Positions 8,417 through 17,797 are shown, counted from the stretch's first letter. The stretch: DNA of 64,000 nt from Paenibacillus xylanexedens (GCF_007680605.1 NZ_VEIO01000001.1:2733276-2797275); one strand, 5' to 3'. The notes: generated by a model from the sequence alone, not told the origin. Made by a program: numbers and translations.

Positions 8417-9154
8417 ATGTCACATTTTACAGCCGAGCAAATGCAATCATTGCGTTCCCAGCTCTTGTCGGATAAACGGGATATCGAACACCGGTTGTCA
8501 GAGAACGAGCACTATGGCCTCGGAGACTCATTAAAACTACAAACAGGTGAACTGTCACCGATTGATAATCATCCTGGTGATCTTGCCACGGAGGTATATG
8601 AACGAGAAAAGGATATCTCCTTGCTGGAGCATGATGAATTTCAACTCGAACGTATTGATTCCGCCTTGCACTCAATTGAAGAAGGTCATTACGGTACATG
8701 TGCTGTATGCCAGCAACCGATCCCTTACGAGCGTATGGAGGCCGTTCCATATACAAAGTACTGTAAAAAGCATCAACCGGAAACCGTTGTTTCCGAAAAT
8801 CGGCCTGTGGAGGAAGAATTCCTCGCCCCATCATTTGGACGTACCAGTCTGGACGAGCGGGATGATCAGAATGGCTTTGACGGCGAGGACGCCTGGCAGA
8901 TCGTAGAGAGTTGGGGTACCTCGAATACCCCGGCAATGGCGGAAAACGGTGACATCGACAGCTATGATGTGATGGCTATTGAAGCTACCGAAGAGCTGGA
9001 CGGCTTTGTCGAAGCTTACGAAAGCTTTGTCGCAACGGATATATATGGTCACGATGTCTCCATTGTACGTAACCGCCAATATCGACAGTACCTGGAGAAT
9101 GGCGAAGGCTCGGGATTGCTTGAACCAGACTCAGAGGATGACGATACGTATTGA
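8417..9154 (+). CDS. yteA: TraR/DksA-type zinc-finger protein, YteA family
   Basis: A 245-residue protein. An N-terminal helical hairpin ('EREKDISLLEHDEFQLERIDSAL') precedes a DksA/TraR-type zinc finger, 'C-A-V-C' then 'Y-C-K-K-H', with the conserved 'YGTC' and 'IPYERMEAVP'. The C-terminal ~110 residues are acidic and YteA-like, ending in 'EDDDTY'. I chose ATG 8417 with AAAGGGG six bases upstream; an in-frame ATG at 8372 has no ribosome site. It is one of the few plus-strand genes, diverging from lspA. YteA proteins are associated with sporulation; the molecular role is unknown, although the fold suggests contact with the RNA polymerase secondary channel (inference from DksA). Confidence 0.85.
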   Translation: MSHFTAEQMQSLRSQLLSDKRDIEHRLSENEHYGLGDSLKLQTGELSPIDNHPGDLATEVYEREKDISLLEHDEFQLERIDSALHSIEEGHYGTCAVCQQPIPYERMEAVPYTKYCKKHQPETVVSENRPVEEEFLAPSFGRTSLDERDDQNGFDGEDAWQIVESWGTSNTPAMAENGDIDSYDVMAIEATEELDGFVEAYESFVATDIYGHDVSIVRNRQYRQYLENGEGSGLLEPDSEDDDTY

Positions 9155-9186
9155 GGGTTACAGGTGAGCTATCTAAAGGCCTTATT

Positions 9187-9552
9187 TCAATACGTATTCA
9201 TATCAAGTTGCCTTTGTACAATTCGTACAATATCAGCAATATAATCTCCAACGATAGGAAGGTTTAATGCACCAAGAACCTGTAACACATAGATAATGGT
9301 GGCCGCGAAAAAAGTAAATCCGATGGCAATTCCTACACCTCTGGCTGCACCAGACAAGAGATTTAGCCCGATTAGCTTCCACGGCCGATTTAACAATTCC
9401 GTATACTGTGCAATACGTGAACGCTCCAGCTCATTGGCAAGACGGTTGGTTAACGTATGTAATTCTTCAATTTTATCATGCGGTGTGTCCACCTTAGCTA
9501 TTTCCGCTGTTTCTATTGCACTTGACTCGGCTGACTTATCCTGTTTGCTCAT
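9187..9552 (-). CDS. DUF5665 domain membrane protein
   Basis: A 121-residue protein of unknown function. A charged N-terminal segment is followed by a short amphipathic helix ('IEELHTLTNRLANELERS'), then 'RPWKLIGLNLLSGAARGVGIAIGFTFFAATIIYVLQ', read here as one or two membrane helices, as in the DUF5665 family; the C-terminus is 'DIVRIVQRQLD'. Start ATG 9552 with GGAG six bases upstream is preferred over a start at 9576. It lies downstream of ileS behind a terminator and converges with yteA. Confidence 0.75.
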   Translation of the reverse strand: MSKQDKSAESSAIETAEIAKVDTPHDKIEELHTLTNRLANELERSRIAQYTELLNRPWKLIGLNLLSGAARGVGIAIGFTFFAATIIYVLQVLGALNLPIVGDYIADIVRIVQRQLDMNTY

Positions 9553-9644
9553 GGTTCGCTCCAATCCTTGCATCAATATAAATCCTACGAATGTGTTACT
9601 TTTTTGAAGAACTGCTCAAATACAATTCTTGCCTTATCGGTGAA

Positions 9645-9706
9645 AAAACAAACAAAAACAAATGAGCCCAGCTTTCAGGAATTGCTTCCTTAGCTGTGGC
9701 TCATTT
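9645..9706 (-). terminator. Rho-independent terminator of ileS
   Basis: On the minus strand AAATGAGCC pairs with GGCTCATTT, with inner AGCT/AGCT and AGGAA/TTCCT pairing, followed by a T-rich tract. It begins 27 nt after the ileS stop. Confidence 0.8.
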
Positions 9707-9732
9707 ATTTTAACCTTATTTATTCTTGTTCA

Positions 9733-12700
9733 TTACGCTTCAATATAGATTCCGATGCCTTTGCCTCCGGCTTCTACTTGCTCCATGCCATCCACCTTAC
9801 CAAATGTCACGTCGGTCACGAGTACATTTTCACGCAGAACATCGTCAAATGCTTCAATAGTTGCTTGAAGATCGGCATCCACATCCAGCGTCAGGCGTAC
9901 TCTTTTCTCGATTGGCAGATCCAGACGTTTACGAGTATCCTGTACCGCACGAACCACTTCACGAACCCAGCCTTCTTGCTCCAGCGCCGTTGTGATTTCT
10001 GTGTTCAGGGCTACCGTCAAACCATAACCGGATGCAGAAGCAAAGCCCGATTTAGCCTGTTTCTCGACGAGCAACTCCTCATCCGTCACCTGTAGCTCCT
10101 CCCCTTCCGGAGAAACGACGTTGAATGCACCTTCCGCTACCACTTTACGGGTTTCATCCGCCGCCATGGCTTTGAACAAGTTTTGCAGGAAACCTACGTT
10201 TTTGCCGTACTTTTTACCCGCCACTTTAAGATTCAGCTTGAGTGTAAAATCAACAAACTCGGCATCGTTATGCTCTGTACGAATTCCTTTGACGTTGATC
10301 TCTTCCTTGATGATCTCTTCATAACTTGCCAGATCAAAGCCTTTGTCAAGGGATACGATCAACTCGGACAATGGCTGACGCGTTTTGATACCAGTCTCGT
10401 TACGAACGTTACGAGCAAGCTCAACAACGCGGCGAGCTGTTTCCATATCTTGCTCCAAAGCCGCATCGATTAATGCTTCATTCGCTACAGGATAGTCATC
10501 CATATGCACACTTTCGCCCGTTGTCAGGTTGAGGTAAATATCCTCAGCCAGCATTGGAGTGAATGGCGCAACCAGCTTCGCCGTAGTCACGAGCACTTCG
10601 GTAAGGGTACGATACGCATCCAGTTTATCCTCTGTCAAACCACTTCCCCAGAAGCGATCACGGGAACGTCGGATATACCAGTTACTGAGCTCATCCACAA
10701 AGGCTTCGATCGCTTTGGAAGAGTTCAGGTAGTCGTTCACGGACAATGCTTTTTCTACCACAAGGATCAGGCTGTTCAATCTGGACAGAATCCAGCGATC
10801 TAATTTGTGAGCAGACACCTGGAATGGATGTTCCTGTGGATCGAATCCATCGATCGTTGCGTACAGCGTCAGGAATGCATGAGTGTTCACCAGCGTATCC
10901 ACCATTTTGGACTTCGCTTCTCCTACGATACCTTTGGAGAAACGTTTGCTGTTCCACGGTGCACTGTCAGACAACAACGCCCAGCGGAATGCATCCGTAC
11001 CGTATTCCTCGATGACTTCCCATGGATCGATAACATTGCCTTTAGATTTGGACATCTTTTGGCCATTTTCGTCCAGTACGTGTCCTGTTGCCATAACGGC
11101 TTTATAAGGCGCTTTGCCTGTCAAAAGCGTAGATACCGCGAGCAGGCTGTAGAACCAGCCACGCGTTTGGTCAATTCCTTCACAGATCATATCTGCAGGA
11201 TATTGCTGCTCAAACACTTCTTTATTTTCAAAAGGATAATGCTGTTGCGCAAACGGCATGGAGCCGCTGTCGAACCATACATCGATCACTTCAGGCGTAC
11301 GCTTCATTTCGTATTTGCCGCAAGAGCTGAGCACCTTCACTTCATCTACATATGGCTTATGCAACTCCAGATTTTCCGGCACATCGCCTACGGCACGCGC
11401 ACGTAACTCGGCAATGCTGTGCGGGGCAAACTGTTCACCGGTCTCTTCACACACCCAGATGTTTAGCGGTGTTCCCCAGTAACGGTCACGGCTGATGTTC
11501 CAGTCCACGAGATCTTCGAGGAACTTCCCAAAACGACCTTCACGCACATGCCCCGGATACCAGTCCACTTCACTGTTGTTGGCAATCAACTGATCCTTGA
11601 TTGCTGTTGTTTGGATAAACCAGCTGTCCATCGCATAGTAGAGAAGTGGAGTATCACAACGCCAGCAGAACGGGTAGCTGTGCTCATATTTCTCTTTGCT
11701 GAACAGACGGCCATGCTCAGACAAGTATCTCACAATGTCGATATCGCAGTCCTTCACAAAACGACCTGCAAAATCAGTTACTTGTGCTACAAACTTGCCT
11801 TCCAGATCGACCATGTTCACAAAACTGATGCCATTCTCACGGCAGACACGATAGTCATCTTCACCATGAGCAGGAGCCATGTGAACAATACCCGTACCAC
11901 TTGCGTCTGTTACGAATCCTGCACCCAGGATGATGTTGGTTTTCTCGGCCTCTACGTAGTTAAATGGCGGGCTATACGTTTTACCGACCAGATCTGCGCC
12001 TTTCAGTGTACCAATGATCTCATAATCGCCTTTGCTGTCTTTCATCACTTTTTCTATCAGGTTAGTCGCCATGATATATACTTCATCATTTTGACGTACA
12101 CGGGAGTAATCCATTTCCGGATTTACGGCAAGTGCAACGTGAGAAGGCAATGTCCAAGGGGTCGTTGTCCAGGCTAGCACGAATTCGCCGCTGTCATCCA
12201 GCTTGAATTTTGCCGTCGCACTCAGATCTTTAACGTCCTTGTAACCTTGTGCTACTTCATGCGAGCTTAATGTCGTCTGGCAAGAAGGGCAGTATGGGCT
12301 TACGCGGTGACCGCGATACAAGAGACCTTTTTCATGAATCGTCGCAAGGATGTTCCACACACTCTCGATGTAGTTGTTGTCCAGTGTGATATATGGGTTA
12401 TCCATATCCGTCCAGTATCCGATGCCTTCGGTCAAATCACGCCATTGTTGCTCATATTCAAATACACTGGCCTTACATTCGTTAATAAACTTCTCCACGC
12501 CATAATCTTCGATTTCCCACTTGTGGGAGATACCCAATTTTTTCTGTACGCCAAGCTCTACAGGTAAGCCGTGTGTATCCCATCCCGCTTTACGCACAAC
12601 GTGGTATCCCTTCATCGTGTTGTACCGTCCAACAAAGTCTTTAATTACACGACCAAGCACGTGACCGATGTGTGGTTTACCATTCGCTGTAGGTGGGCCT

Positions 12701-12831
12701 TCATAAAATACGAAGTTTGGCTTGCCTTCCCGGTTCTCAATGGAGCGTTTAAACGTATTCTCCGTTTTCCATTTATCTAACACACGCAGTTCTCTTGCAC
12801 GTGCTTTTTCTTTGACATCCACTCGTTGCAT
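9733..12831 (-). CDS. ileS: Isoleucyl-tRNA synthetase, type 2 (eukaryal-like)
   Basis: A 1032-residue class I synthetase that charges tRNA-Ile. The HIGH motif is at residues 54-57 ('PPTANGKPHIGHV') and 'KMSKSKGN' lies near residue 600; the editing domain is between them. The length and segments such as 'RKAGWDTHGLPVELGVQKKLGI' resemble the type 2 IleS found in eukaryotes and some bacteria rather than the ~920-residue bacterial type 1. Type 2 enzymes are commonly less sensitive to mupirocin (family knowledge). ATG 12831 is preceded by AAAGGAAGG. It is controlled by the T-box leader upstream and lies next to divIVA, where B. subtilis also has ileS. Confidence 0.93.
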   Translation of the reverse strand: MQRVDVKEKARARELRVLDKWKTENTFKRSIENREGKPNFVFYEGPPTANGKPHIGHVLGRVIKDFVGRYNTMKGYHVVRKAGWDTHGLPVELGVQKKLGISHKWEIEDYGVEKFINECKASVFEYEQQWRDLTEGIGYWTDMDNPYITLDNNYIESVWNILATIHEKGLLYRGHRVSPYCPSCQTTLSSHEVAQGYKDVKDLSATAKFKLDDSGEFVLAWTTTPWTLPSHVALAVNPEMDYSRVRQNDEVYIMATNLIEKVMKDSKGDYEIIGTLKGADLVGKTYSPPFNYVEAEKTNIILGAGFVTDASGTGIVHMAPAHGEDDYRVCRENGISFVNMVDLEGKFVAQVTDFAGRFVKDCDIDIVRYLSEHGRLFSKEKYEHSYPFCWRCDTPLLYYAMDSWFIQTTAIKDQLIANNSEVDWYPGHVREGRFGKFLEDLVDWNISRDRYWGTPLNIWVCEETGEQFAPHSIAELRARAVGDVPENLELHKPYVDEVKVLSSCGKYEMKRTPEVIDVWFDSGSMPFAQQHYPFENKEVFEQQYPADMICEGIDQTRGWFYSLLAVSTLLTGKAPYKAVMATGHVLDENGQKMSKSKGNVIDPWEVIEEYGTDAFRWALLSDSAPWNSKRFSKGIVGEAKSKMVDTLVNTHAFLTLYATIDGFDPQEHPFQVSAHKLDRWILSRLNSLILVVEKALSVNDYLNSSKAIEAFVDELSNWYIRRSRDRFWGSGLTEDKLDAYRTLTEVLVTTAKLVAPFTPMLAEDIYLNLTTGESVHMDDYPVANEALIDAALEQDMETARRVVELARNVRNETGIKTRQPLSELIVSLDKGFDLASYEEIIKEEINVKGIRTEHNDAEFVDFTLKLNLKVAGKKYGKNVGFLQNLFKAMAADETRKVVAEGAFNVVSPEGEELQVTDEELLVEKQAKSGFASASGYGLTVALNTEITTALEQEGWVREVVRAVQDTRKRLDLPIEKRVRLTLDVDADLQATIEAFDDVLRENVLVTDVTFGKVDGMEQVEAGGKGIGIYIEA

Positions 12832-12931
12832 GCTGTTCAACTTCCTTCCTTTGTTAAGATGAATCGAATGTAAAACATACACCATCGTAGCTCATAGATT
12901 CCGCTATCGCTAACCGTTAACCGTTTTGGAC

Positions 12932-13252
12932 ACAAAAAAACCTCGTCCCTGGAAAGGGACGAGGTTCTGCTCGCGTTACCACCCTAATTCTGTTCATCAC
13001 AAACCACATTCAGGTTCCCCCGAGTATGCTCTGTCATCAACAGCGCTTAAGCCCCGCTAAACTGACGCAGGGTACCGTTATAACGTACGGTTTACGGTTC
13101 AGCTTACACACGGCAATGCATTCACCGCTTCAGCGTCACTTCTCCGGGGAGATATTCGGCTATAACTCATCCGTTGGTTTGCACCGGACACCAACTCTCT
13201 GAGGGATGAGATCATAACGTACTGAGCCCGTCATGGAATCACTATTCAATAT
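12932..13252 (-). promoter_or_regulatory. T-box riboswitch leader of ileS
   Basis: Reading the minus strand, the leader has a stem I distal segment ('AGAGAGTTGGTG' ... 'AACCAAC'), a candidate specifier loop 'GAATATCTCC' with the Ile codon ATC at 13153-13151, and the T-box core 'AGGGTGGTAACGCG' near 12970-12985. The core is followed by a GC-rich terminator hairpin (CCTCGTCCC / GGGACGAGG) and a run of T residues at 12932-12940. Uncharged tRNA-Ile should stabilise the antiterminator and allow ileS expression. The identity of the specifier is read by eye from the loop pattern. Confidence 0.92.
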
Positions 13253-13259
13253 GAATATA

Positions 13260-13288
13260 GTTATAGCTTCTTTGCCCGCAAAAGTCAA
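13260..13288 (-). promoter_or_regulatory. Sigma-A-like promoter of the ileS T-box transcript
   Basis: TTGACT, 17-bp spacer, TATAAC on the minus strand, placed just upstream of the T-box leader and just after the divIVA stop. Confidence 0.7.
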
Positions 13289-13300
13289 CCGGGCGGCAGA

Positions 13301-13810
13301 CTAATAAATCTCTTTCATCTCCCGCTCACGGTCACGCACTTCCTGCTCACGGCTCTCCAGCGCTTCCCAACCATCCTGTGTCAACAGTTCAAGCTGAGCT
13401 TCAACCAGCGTACGGAAACGCGCACGATAGATGGATGCCTGCTTCTTCAGCTCTTCCACTTCCAAAGCAATCTTACGGGACTTGCCAAGTGCTTCGTTAA
13501 CGATTCGGTCTGCATTCTTCTCTGCTTCCTTCACGATTAACTGAGCTTCCTTCTTCGCGTTATTCTTCACATCGTCAGCAGCTTCCTGTGCAATGATGAT
13601 CGTTTTGCTAAGAGTCTCCTCGATGGTAGCAAAATGATCCAGCTTCTCCTGAACGGACAGCAACTGATTGCTCAGCTCCTTGTTCTCGCGGATGACGCCT
13701 TCGTAGTCTTTGATGACTTGATCCAGGAATTCATTAACTTCATCCTCGTCATACCCACGCAAGCGTCGGGAGAATTCCTTGTTATGTATGTCCAGCGGCG
13801 TTAATGGCAT
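13301..13810 (-). CDS. divIVA: Septum and pole-site determinant DivIVA
   Basis: A 169-residue coiled-coil protein. The N-terminal lipid-binding domain 'MPLTPLDIHNKEFSRRLRGY' is followed by 'DEDEVNEFLDQV' and long coiled coils to about residue 150. DivIVA binds negatively curved membrane at septa and poles and recruits Min proteins and, during sporulation, chromosome anchors. ATG 13810 has the strong ribosome site AGGAGGTGG five bases upstream, which excludes the longer frame starting at 13909. It is the last gene of the ylm series (ylmC to divIVA) and is followed by the ileS promoter. Confidence 0.95.
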   Translation of the reverse strand: MPLTPLDIHNKEFSRRLRGYDEDEVNEFLDQVIKDYEGVIRENKELSNQLLSVQEKLDHFATIEETLSKTIIIAQEAADDVKNNAKKEAQLIVKEAEKNADRIVNEALGKSRKIALEVEELKKQASIYRARFRTLVEAQLELLTQDGWEALESREQEVRDREREMKEIY

Positions 13811-14050
13811 GCTGTCCACCTCCTGTAAAAATTCCTTCTCACAATAGAGAAAGTTTGCAACGTATGGGTTCCACCCAAGGGGCCGTAAGAAAGAAACCTG
13901 AACTGGCAACTTTTCACGGAATAGCAGAATCTGCTCTCACGATCTGCAGAAATCCACATCTTGTACTTTAATGTATATCGGAAACACCGGCTATTTTTTT
14001 ACCTTTACGTTTAACATTTCGACAAGAATTCGGATTATCCTGCAATAATA

Positions 14051-14833
14051 TCAAGCAAATTTACCGATCTTTACCCGGCAACGTCCCTTTTTGGTCATCC
14101 CTTCCTGTTCAAGCACCTTAAAACGACCAAATCCTTGAATGGAAACCACATCTCCTGCTTTAAGCGGCTTTGAAGGGTCTTCCACCACTTTCCAGTTCAC
14201 TTTACAGCGTCCTGCTTTAATTGGAATCAGTATTTTGCTACGGCTTAATCGGTGCACATCTGCACAGATACCATCCAGTCGCATCGAAGCAACGGTAATA
14301 TCTATAGTGTCCAATTTCGTCGCAGACCATTTCATCTGATTCAATGGCAGTAGCTCTGTGAATACGTGTAACCGATGCACCTGATTCAATTGAAGCGATA
14401 AAAAAGCGCCGGTCTCTGCTGCCACTACAGTATGGCAGCCATCCTCCAGCACTTGAATATCTCCAATCTTGCCTCGTTTCAACCCGAGACCGAGCAGGGA
14501 ACCCATATAGTCCCCATGCTCCAGTTCCGAGATTTTCTGATCGTCAGACGTAATGCTGAGGACCTGCATCCCCATATCTTCTTCATCCAGATAACGATAA
14601 TCAGGAGCAATCAATGCACGTTTGCGTTCAGCAGCCTCATATCCGCCATCGAAACGAACCTGAACGTCTTGGCTACGATTGACCAAGGATTGCAGAATAA
14701 ATACCTGTCTTGGATCAAGGAAATCGGTGAGCTTCATATCATGAAACTTGCTCGCCCGTTCAACCCAATCGGTGGCTTTATCTACAAAGTCCCGCTCATC
14801 ATGGCTAAAATGTTCGTACATATTACCGCTCAT
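14051..14833 (-). CDS. ylmH: YlmH-type S4-domain RNA-binding protein
   Basis: A 260-residue protein with a C-terminal S4 RNA-binding domain ('DTIDITVASMRLDGICADVHRLSRSKI', with basic 'KAGRCKVNWKVVEDPSKPLKAGDVVSIQGFGRFKVL') and the N-terminal YlmH domain ('DPRQVFILQSLVN'). Related proteins bind tRNA or ribosomes; B. subtilis YlmH (RqcP-like group) has been linked to stalled-ribosome rescue. ATG start at 14833. It is placed between ylmG and divIVA, the standard order in Bacillales. Confidence 0.92.
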   Translation of the reverse strand: MSGNMYEHFSHDERDFVDKATDWVERASKFHDMKLTDFLDPRQVFILQSLVNRSQDVQVRFDGGYEAAERKRALIAPDYRYLDEEDMGMQVLSITSDDQKISELEHGDYMGSLLGLGLKRGKIGDIQVLEDGCHTVVAAETGAFLSLQLNQVHRLHVFTELLPLNQMKWSATKLDTIDITVASMRLDGICADVHRLSRSKILIPIKAGRCKVNWKVVEDPSKPLKAGDVVSIQGFGRFKVLEQEGMTKKGRCRVKIGKFA

Positions 14834-14848
14834 CTATGTCACCCTAAC

Positions 14849-15121
14849 TTAAAATGTCAAATACTGAACTATAGAGAGTAACCCAACCAGCGCCAGTCGA
14901 AGAACAAGCAACGCCACAATCGGGGAAATATCCAGCACACCGAACAGAGGCGGAATAAACCGGCGGAAAGGACTTAAGTAAGGCTCTACAAATTTGCCTA
15001 ACAATTCACCGATGAAGCTCTCCCGTGCATTGGGAAGCCATGACATCAATATGTAGACAATAACCATGTAAAAATAAATCTGGTATAGCGTACCCAATAT
15101 CCCTTCAATCATCTGATACAA
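14849..15121 (-). CDS. ylmG: YggT-family membrane protein YlmG
   Basis: A 90-residue protein with two hydrophobic segments surrounding the conserved YggT stretch 'LLGKFVEPYLSPFRRFIPP' and 'GVLDISPIVALLVL'. The family is linked to membrane and division-site organisation, with roles not fully resolved. Start is TTG 15121 (AGGTGA upstream) or ATG 15112. Seven bases after sepF; same transcript as ylmH. Confidence 0.9.
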   Translation of the reverse strand: MYQMIEGILGTLYQIYFYMVIVYILMSWLPNARESFIGELLGKFVEPYLSPFRRFIPPLFGVLDISPIVALLVLRLALVGLLSIVQYLTF

Positions 15122-15128
15122 AAAAGGC

Positions 15129-15596
15129 TCACCTCATTCTGTTATAATCTTGCTCGCTGTCAGCCAGTATCTCCGTAATGGTTCCCTGAATTTCAACCGT
15201 ATCTGGCGTACAGAGAAAAATGTTGCCGCCAATTTTAGATATACCGCCGCCTAATGCATATACCGTACCGCTTAGAAAATCAATCACACGTAAAGCCTGG
15301 TCCTGACGGATTCGCTGCAGATTCACAACAACGGTACGATGCGACCGCAGATGGTCGGCAATCTCCTGTGCTTCGTCATAAGAACGAGGCTCATAAAGGA
15401 CAACTTTTACATTTTTCTGGGAATGAATGCTAACCACATTATTACCCCTTTGGTTTCTACGTTTATCAAGTGCAGAGGTTTCATTTTCCTGCTGTTCAGG
15501 CTCGTGTTCTTCCTGTGCAGCAAGGCGCTCACGCTCTACAATTTCTTCTTCTTCCTGAAGTCCCAGGAAATTCATGAATTTATTCATTACGCCCAT
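15129..15596 (-). CDS. sepF: Cell division protein SepF
   Basis: A 155-residue protein. The N-terminal amphipathic helix 'MNKFMNFLGL' is the membrane anchor, an acidic linker rich in Glu/Gln follows (~16-45), and the C-terminal SepF core has 'VLYEPRSYDEAQEIADHL' and 'RVIDFLSGTVYALGGGISK'. SepF forms rings that bind the FtsZ C-terminus and align protofilaments. ATG 15596 has AGGAGGG six bases upstream; it overlaps the 3' end of ylmE by 10 nt. Confidence 0.94.
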   Translation of the reverse strand: MGVMNKFMNFLGLQEEEEIVERERLAAQEEHEPEQQENETSALDKRRNQRGNNVVSIHSQKNVKVVLYEPRSYDEAQEIADHLRSHRTVVVNLQRIRQDQALRVIDFLSGTVYALGGGISKIGGNIFLCTPDTVEIQGTITEILADSEQDYNRMR

Positions 15597-16297
15597 CGTG
15601 TTCCCTCCTCTTTTCCTACGAGAATTGATCCAAGCCGTACCCAGGTTGCTCCTTCTTCAATGGCCACTTCGAAATCGTTGGACATACCCATGGACAATTC
15701 GGTAATGGGCTCTGCTGTCAATGCTTGTCCATTCAAATCATCTCTCAGTTCACGCAAACCTCGAAATACAGGACGCGTCAACTCTGGATCTTCCTCATGA
15801 GGCGCCATTGTCATCAGACCAATGACCTTAAGGTTGTTGAACGATTGAATATCCTTCAGAAAAGAACTTGCCTGTTCAGGTTGCAGACCATACTTGCTTT
15901 CTTCACCTGAAATGTTCACCTGCATAAACGCGTTCACCTTAATTCCAAGTGAAGCAGCTTTTTTGTCCAGCTCTTTAGCAAGTGACAAACGATCCAGTGA
16001 ATGGATGTACGCAAACTTGCCAATAACGTCTTTCACCTTGTTTGTCTGCAAATGACCAATAAAATGCCACGTGCCTTTCTGACCATAGGTTTCCCATTTC
16101 GCCTGTGCATCCTGCCAGCGATTTTCTCCAATATGCTCAAGACCATGATCCAACACAGCACCCGTCGTTTGCAATGAGACATATTTCGTGACCGCAATCA
16201 CATTCACATCTTCAAAAGGGCGGTTACTGCGCTTACATGCATCTTCAATCTTCTGATTCACTTGTTGTATACGTTCCTCCAATGACACAGAGGTCAC
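15587..16297 (-). CDS. ylmE: YggS-family PLP homeostasis protein YlmE
   Basis: A 236-residue alanine-racemase-like barrel. The PLP lysine is in 'VIAVTKYVS' and the phosphate site in 'ELSMGMSNDFEVAIEEG'. YggS/PROSC proteins bind PLP without known catalysis and balance cellular B6. The 5' end overlaps pgeF by 4 nt (GTGA). The start could be GTG 16297 or GTG 16288; the latter is better spaced from AGAGGTGA. Confidence 0.92.
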   Translation of the reverse strand: MTSVSLEERIQQVNQKIEDACKRSNRPFEDVNVIAVTKYVSLQTTGAVLDHGLEHIGENRWQDAQAKWETYGQKGTWHFIGHLQTNKVKDVIGKFAYIHSLDRLSLAKELDKKAASLGIKVNAFMQVNISGEESKYGLQPEQASSFLKDIQSFNNLKVIGLMTMAPHEEDPELTRPVFRGLRELRDDLNGQALTAEPITELSMGMSNDFEVAIEEGATWVRLGSILVGKEEGTRWA

Positions 16298-17193
16298 CTC
16301 TCTTCCAGCCCAATCCAGCTTGCCATTCTTCCCGTTACTCCATTTTCCTTACGATAGGAGAAAAATAGTTCGGGATGACAACTTGTACACCATGTTGTAC
16401 ATTCGATATGATCCGGCAATATTCCTGCTTTCATCATAATGTGTCGATTACATTCTTTCAAGTTTAACATCGTTTTTCCGTTCGCGACAGGTGTATATAT
16501 GCGCTTTGAAGCAGAATGCTTGTATTCATCATTACCCTGAGGTTCATCCAGCCAAACCCGAACATGCTGCATAACAGCCTCATCCACTTCATAACAGCAA
16601 TCCCCAATGGAGGGGCCAATAGCCGCTCGAATGTCCTCTCTCCGGCTTCCATACTCCCGCTCCATCGTTTCCACCATAGAGACGGCAATACCCGCCACAG
16701 TTCCTTTCCATCCGGCATGAGCAAGACCTACAGCCCGATTCACCGGATCATAGAAGTATAAGGGAACGCAGTCAGCATAAAACGAAGTCAGCAGTACTCC
16801 AGGCACGTTGGTCACCAGACCATCGGTATCCTGCAATGCGGATTGACGATCCAGCAGTCCTCTGCCTTTGTCTTTAGCTGTAATGACAGCCACCGCTTTA
16901 CCGTGCACCTGTTCTCCACAAGTCCATGCTTCCAGCGGGAAAGCAAGCTTCTCCGTCATGAGACGGCGATTATGGAGCACTGCCTTCGCATCATCCCCAA
17001 CGTGATACGCACAATTAAGGGTAGTGTAGGGTTCTTGACCAACGCCGCCATGTCTGGTTGTAAATCCGACCGTTAACCGCTTAAACAACTGTTTCCAAGG
17101 TTCAATATATAATAACAGCGGATCTTGATCACCATAATACGTTTTCTCTTCTATATCCTTTATGACATCTTTGTCCAATACAAAAGGTTCCAT
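16294..17193 (-). CDS. pgeF: YlmD/PgeF, purine nucleoside phosphorylase-like (DUF152/laccase family)
   Basis: A 299-residue YfiH/DUF152 protein. The metal-site motifs are visible: 'TTRHGGVG', 'CGEQVHG', 'YADCVPLYFYDP', 'LAHAGWKGTVAG' and 'AIGPSIGDCCYEV'. Members were called polyphenol oxidases and later shown to be purine nucleoside phosphorylases; E. coli PgeF also clears wrongly made L-Ser-containing murein precursor. ATG 17193 with GAGGTGATGAGGA upstream. Member of the ylm operon, coupled to ylmE by overlap. Confidence 0.9.
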   Translation of the reverse strand: MEPFVLDKDVIKDIEEKTYYGDQDPLLLYIEPWKQLFKRLTVGFTTRHGGVGQEPYTTLNCAYHVGDDAKAVLHNRRLMTEKLAFPLEAWTCGEQVHGKAVAVITAKDKGRGLLDRQSALQDTDGLVTNVPGVLLTSFYADCVPLYFYDPVNRAVGLAHAGWKGTVAGIAVSMVETMEREYGSRREDIRAAIGPSIGDCCYEVDEAVMQHVRVWLDEPQGNDEYKHSASKRIYTPVANGKTMLNLKECNRHIMMKAGILPDHIECTTWCTSCHPELFFSYRKENGVTGRMASWIGLEER

Positions 17194-17247
17194 TCCTCAT
17201 CACCTCACAACTTCCAGTTTACCAAATGCGGATGCATTCTGTCTCGT

Positions 17248-17640
17248 TTATATCGTTCTTCGTTGGCTCCGATCCAGCCGTTCCAATCGCTCCCTGCGCT
17301 CCGTGCGGCCTTGTTGCTGCTCATCATATAACCGAGCTTCCCGCTCACGCTCATCATAAGCCTGTTCCTTCACTTCATCCATTTTAACCAAAATGACATC
17401 CGAGCCAATCTTTACGATATTTCTCCAAGGTATAATCAGATCTGTCCCTCCTCCAAACAATCCCATAAAACGGCTATATCCTGGAACAACGATGGCTTCA
17501 ATTCGCCCCTGCTTAAGATCCAGTTCCAGGTCACTGATCTGGCCAAGACGTTTGCCATCCGTAATATTTATGACATCCTTTGTTTGAAAATCGGAGATCT
17601 TCATGCCTCGTGACGTTGACTCATTCGTGTTCACTCTCAT
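17248..17640 (-). CDS. ylmC: YlmC/YmxH-family PRC-barrel protein
   Basis: A ~130-residue protein with a PRC-barrel-like core: 'MKISDFQTKDVINITDGKRL' followed by 'GQISDLELDLKQGRIEAIVVPG' and 'IPWRNIVKIGSDVILV'. The C-terminal ~40 residues are highly charged (Arg/Glu/Gln-rich), an extension not needed for the family core. Related genes (ylmC, ymxH) are sporulation-associated in Bacillales. Several starts are possible (17682, 17640, 17604); 17640 has AGGGGG at a good distance. It lies immediately after sigG. Confidence 0.85.
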   Translation of the reverse strand: MRVNTNESTSRGMKISDFQTKDVINITDGKRLGQISDLELDLKQGRIEAIVVPGYSRFMGLFGGGTDLIIPWRNIVKIGSDVILVKMDEVKEQAYDEREREARLYDEQQQGRTERRERLERLDRSQRRTI

Positions 17641-17797
17641 TCTACCCGCCCCCTGTTTAGAGCTCATCTGCCCGTTCAGCATGCCTCTATACCAATATAT
17701 GTTCTGTAGGCGAAAAATGTCCTGTTTTTCGCTTGTTTATTACAACAGCCAACTCGGGCAGCACTACACTGGAATAGGATGCTTCCCTTTTTTTTGC

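Noticed and set aside
13301..13909. Longer divIVA frame starting at 13909
   Set aside because: The extra 33 residues precede a textbook ribosome site and the family start 'MPLTPLDI' at 13810.
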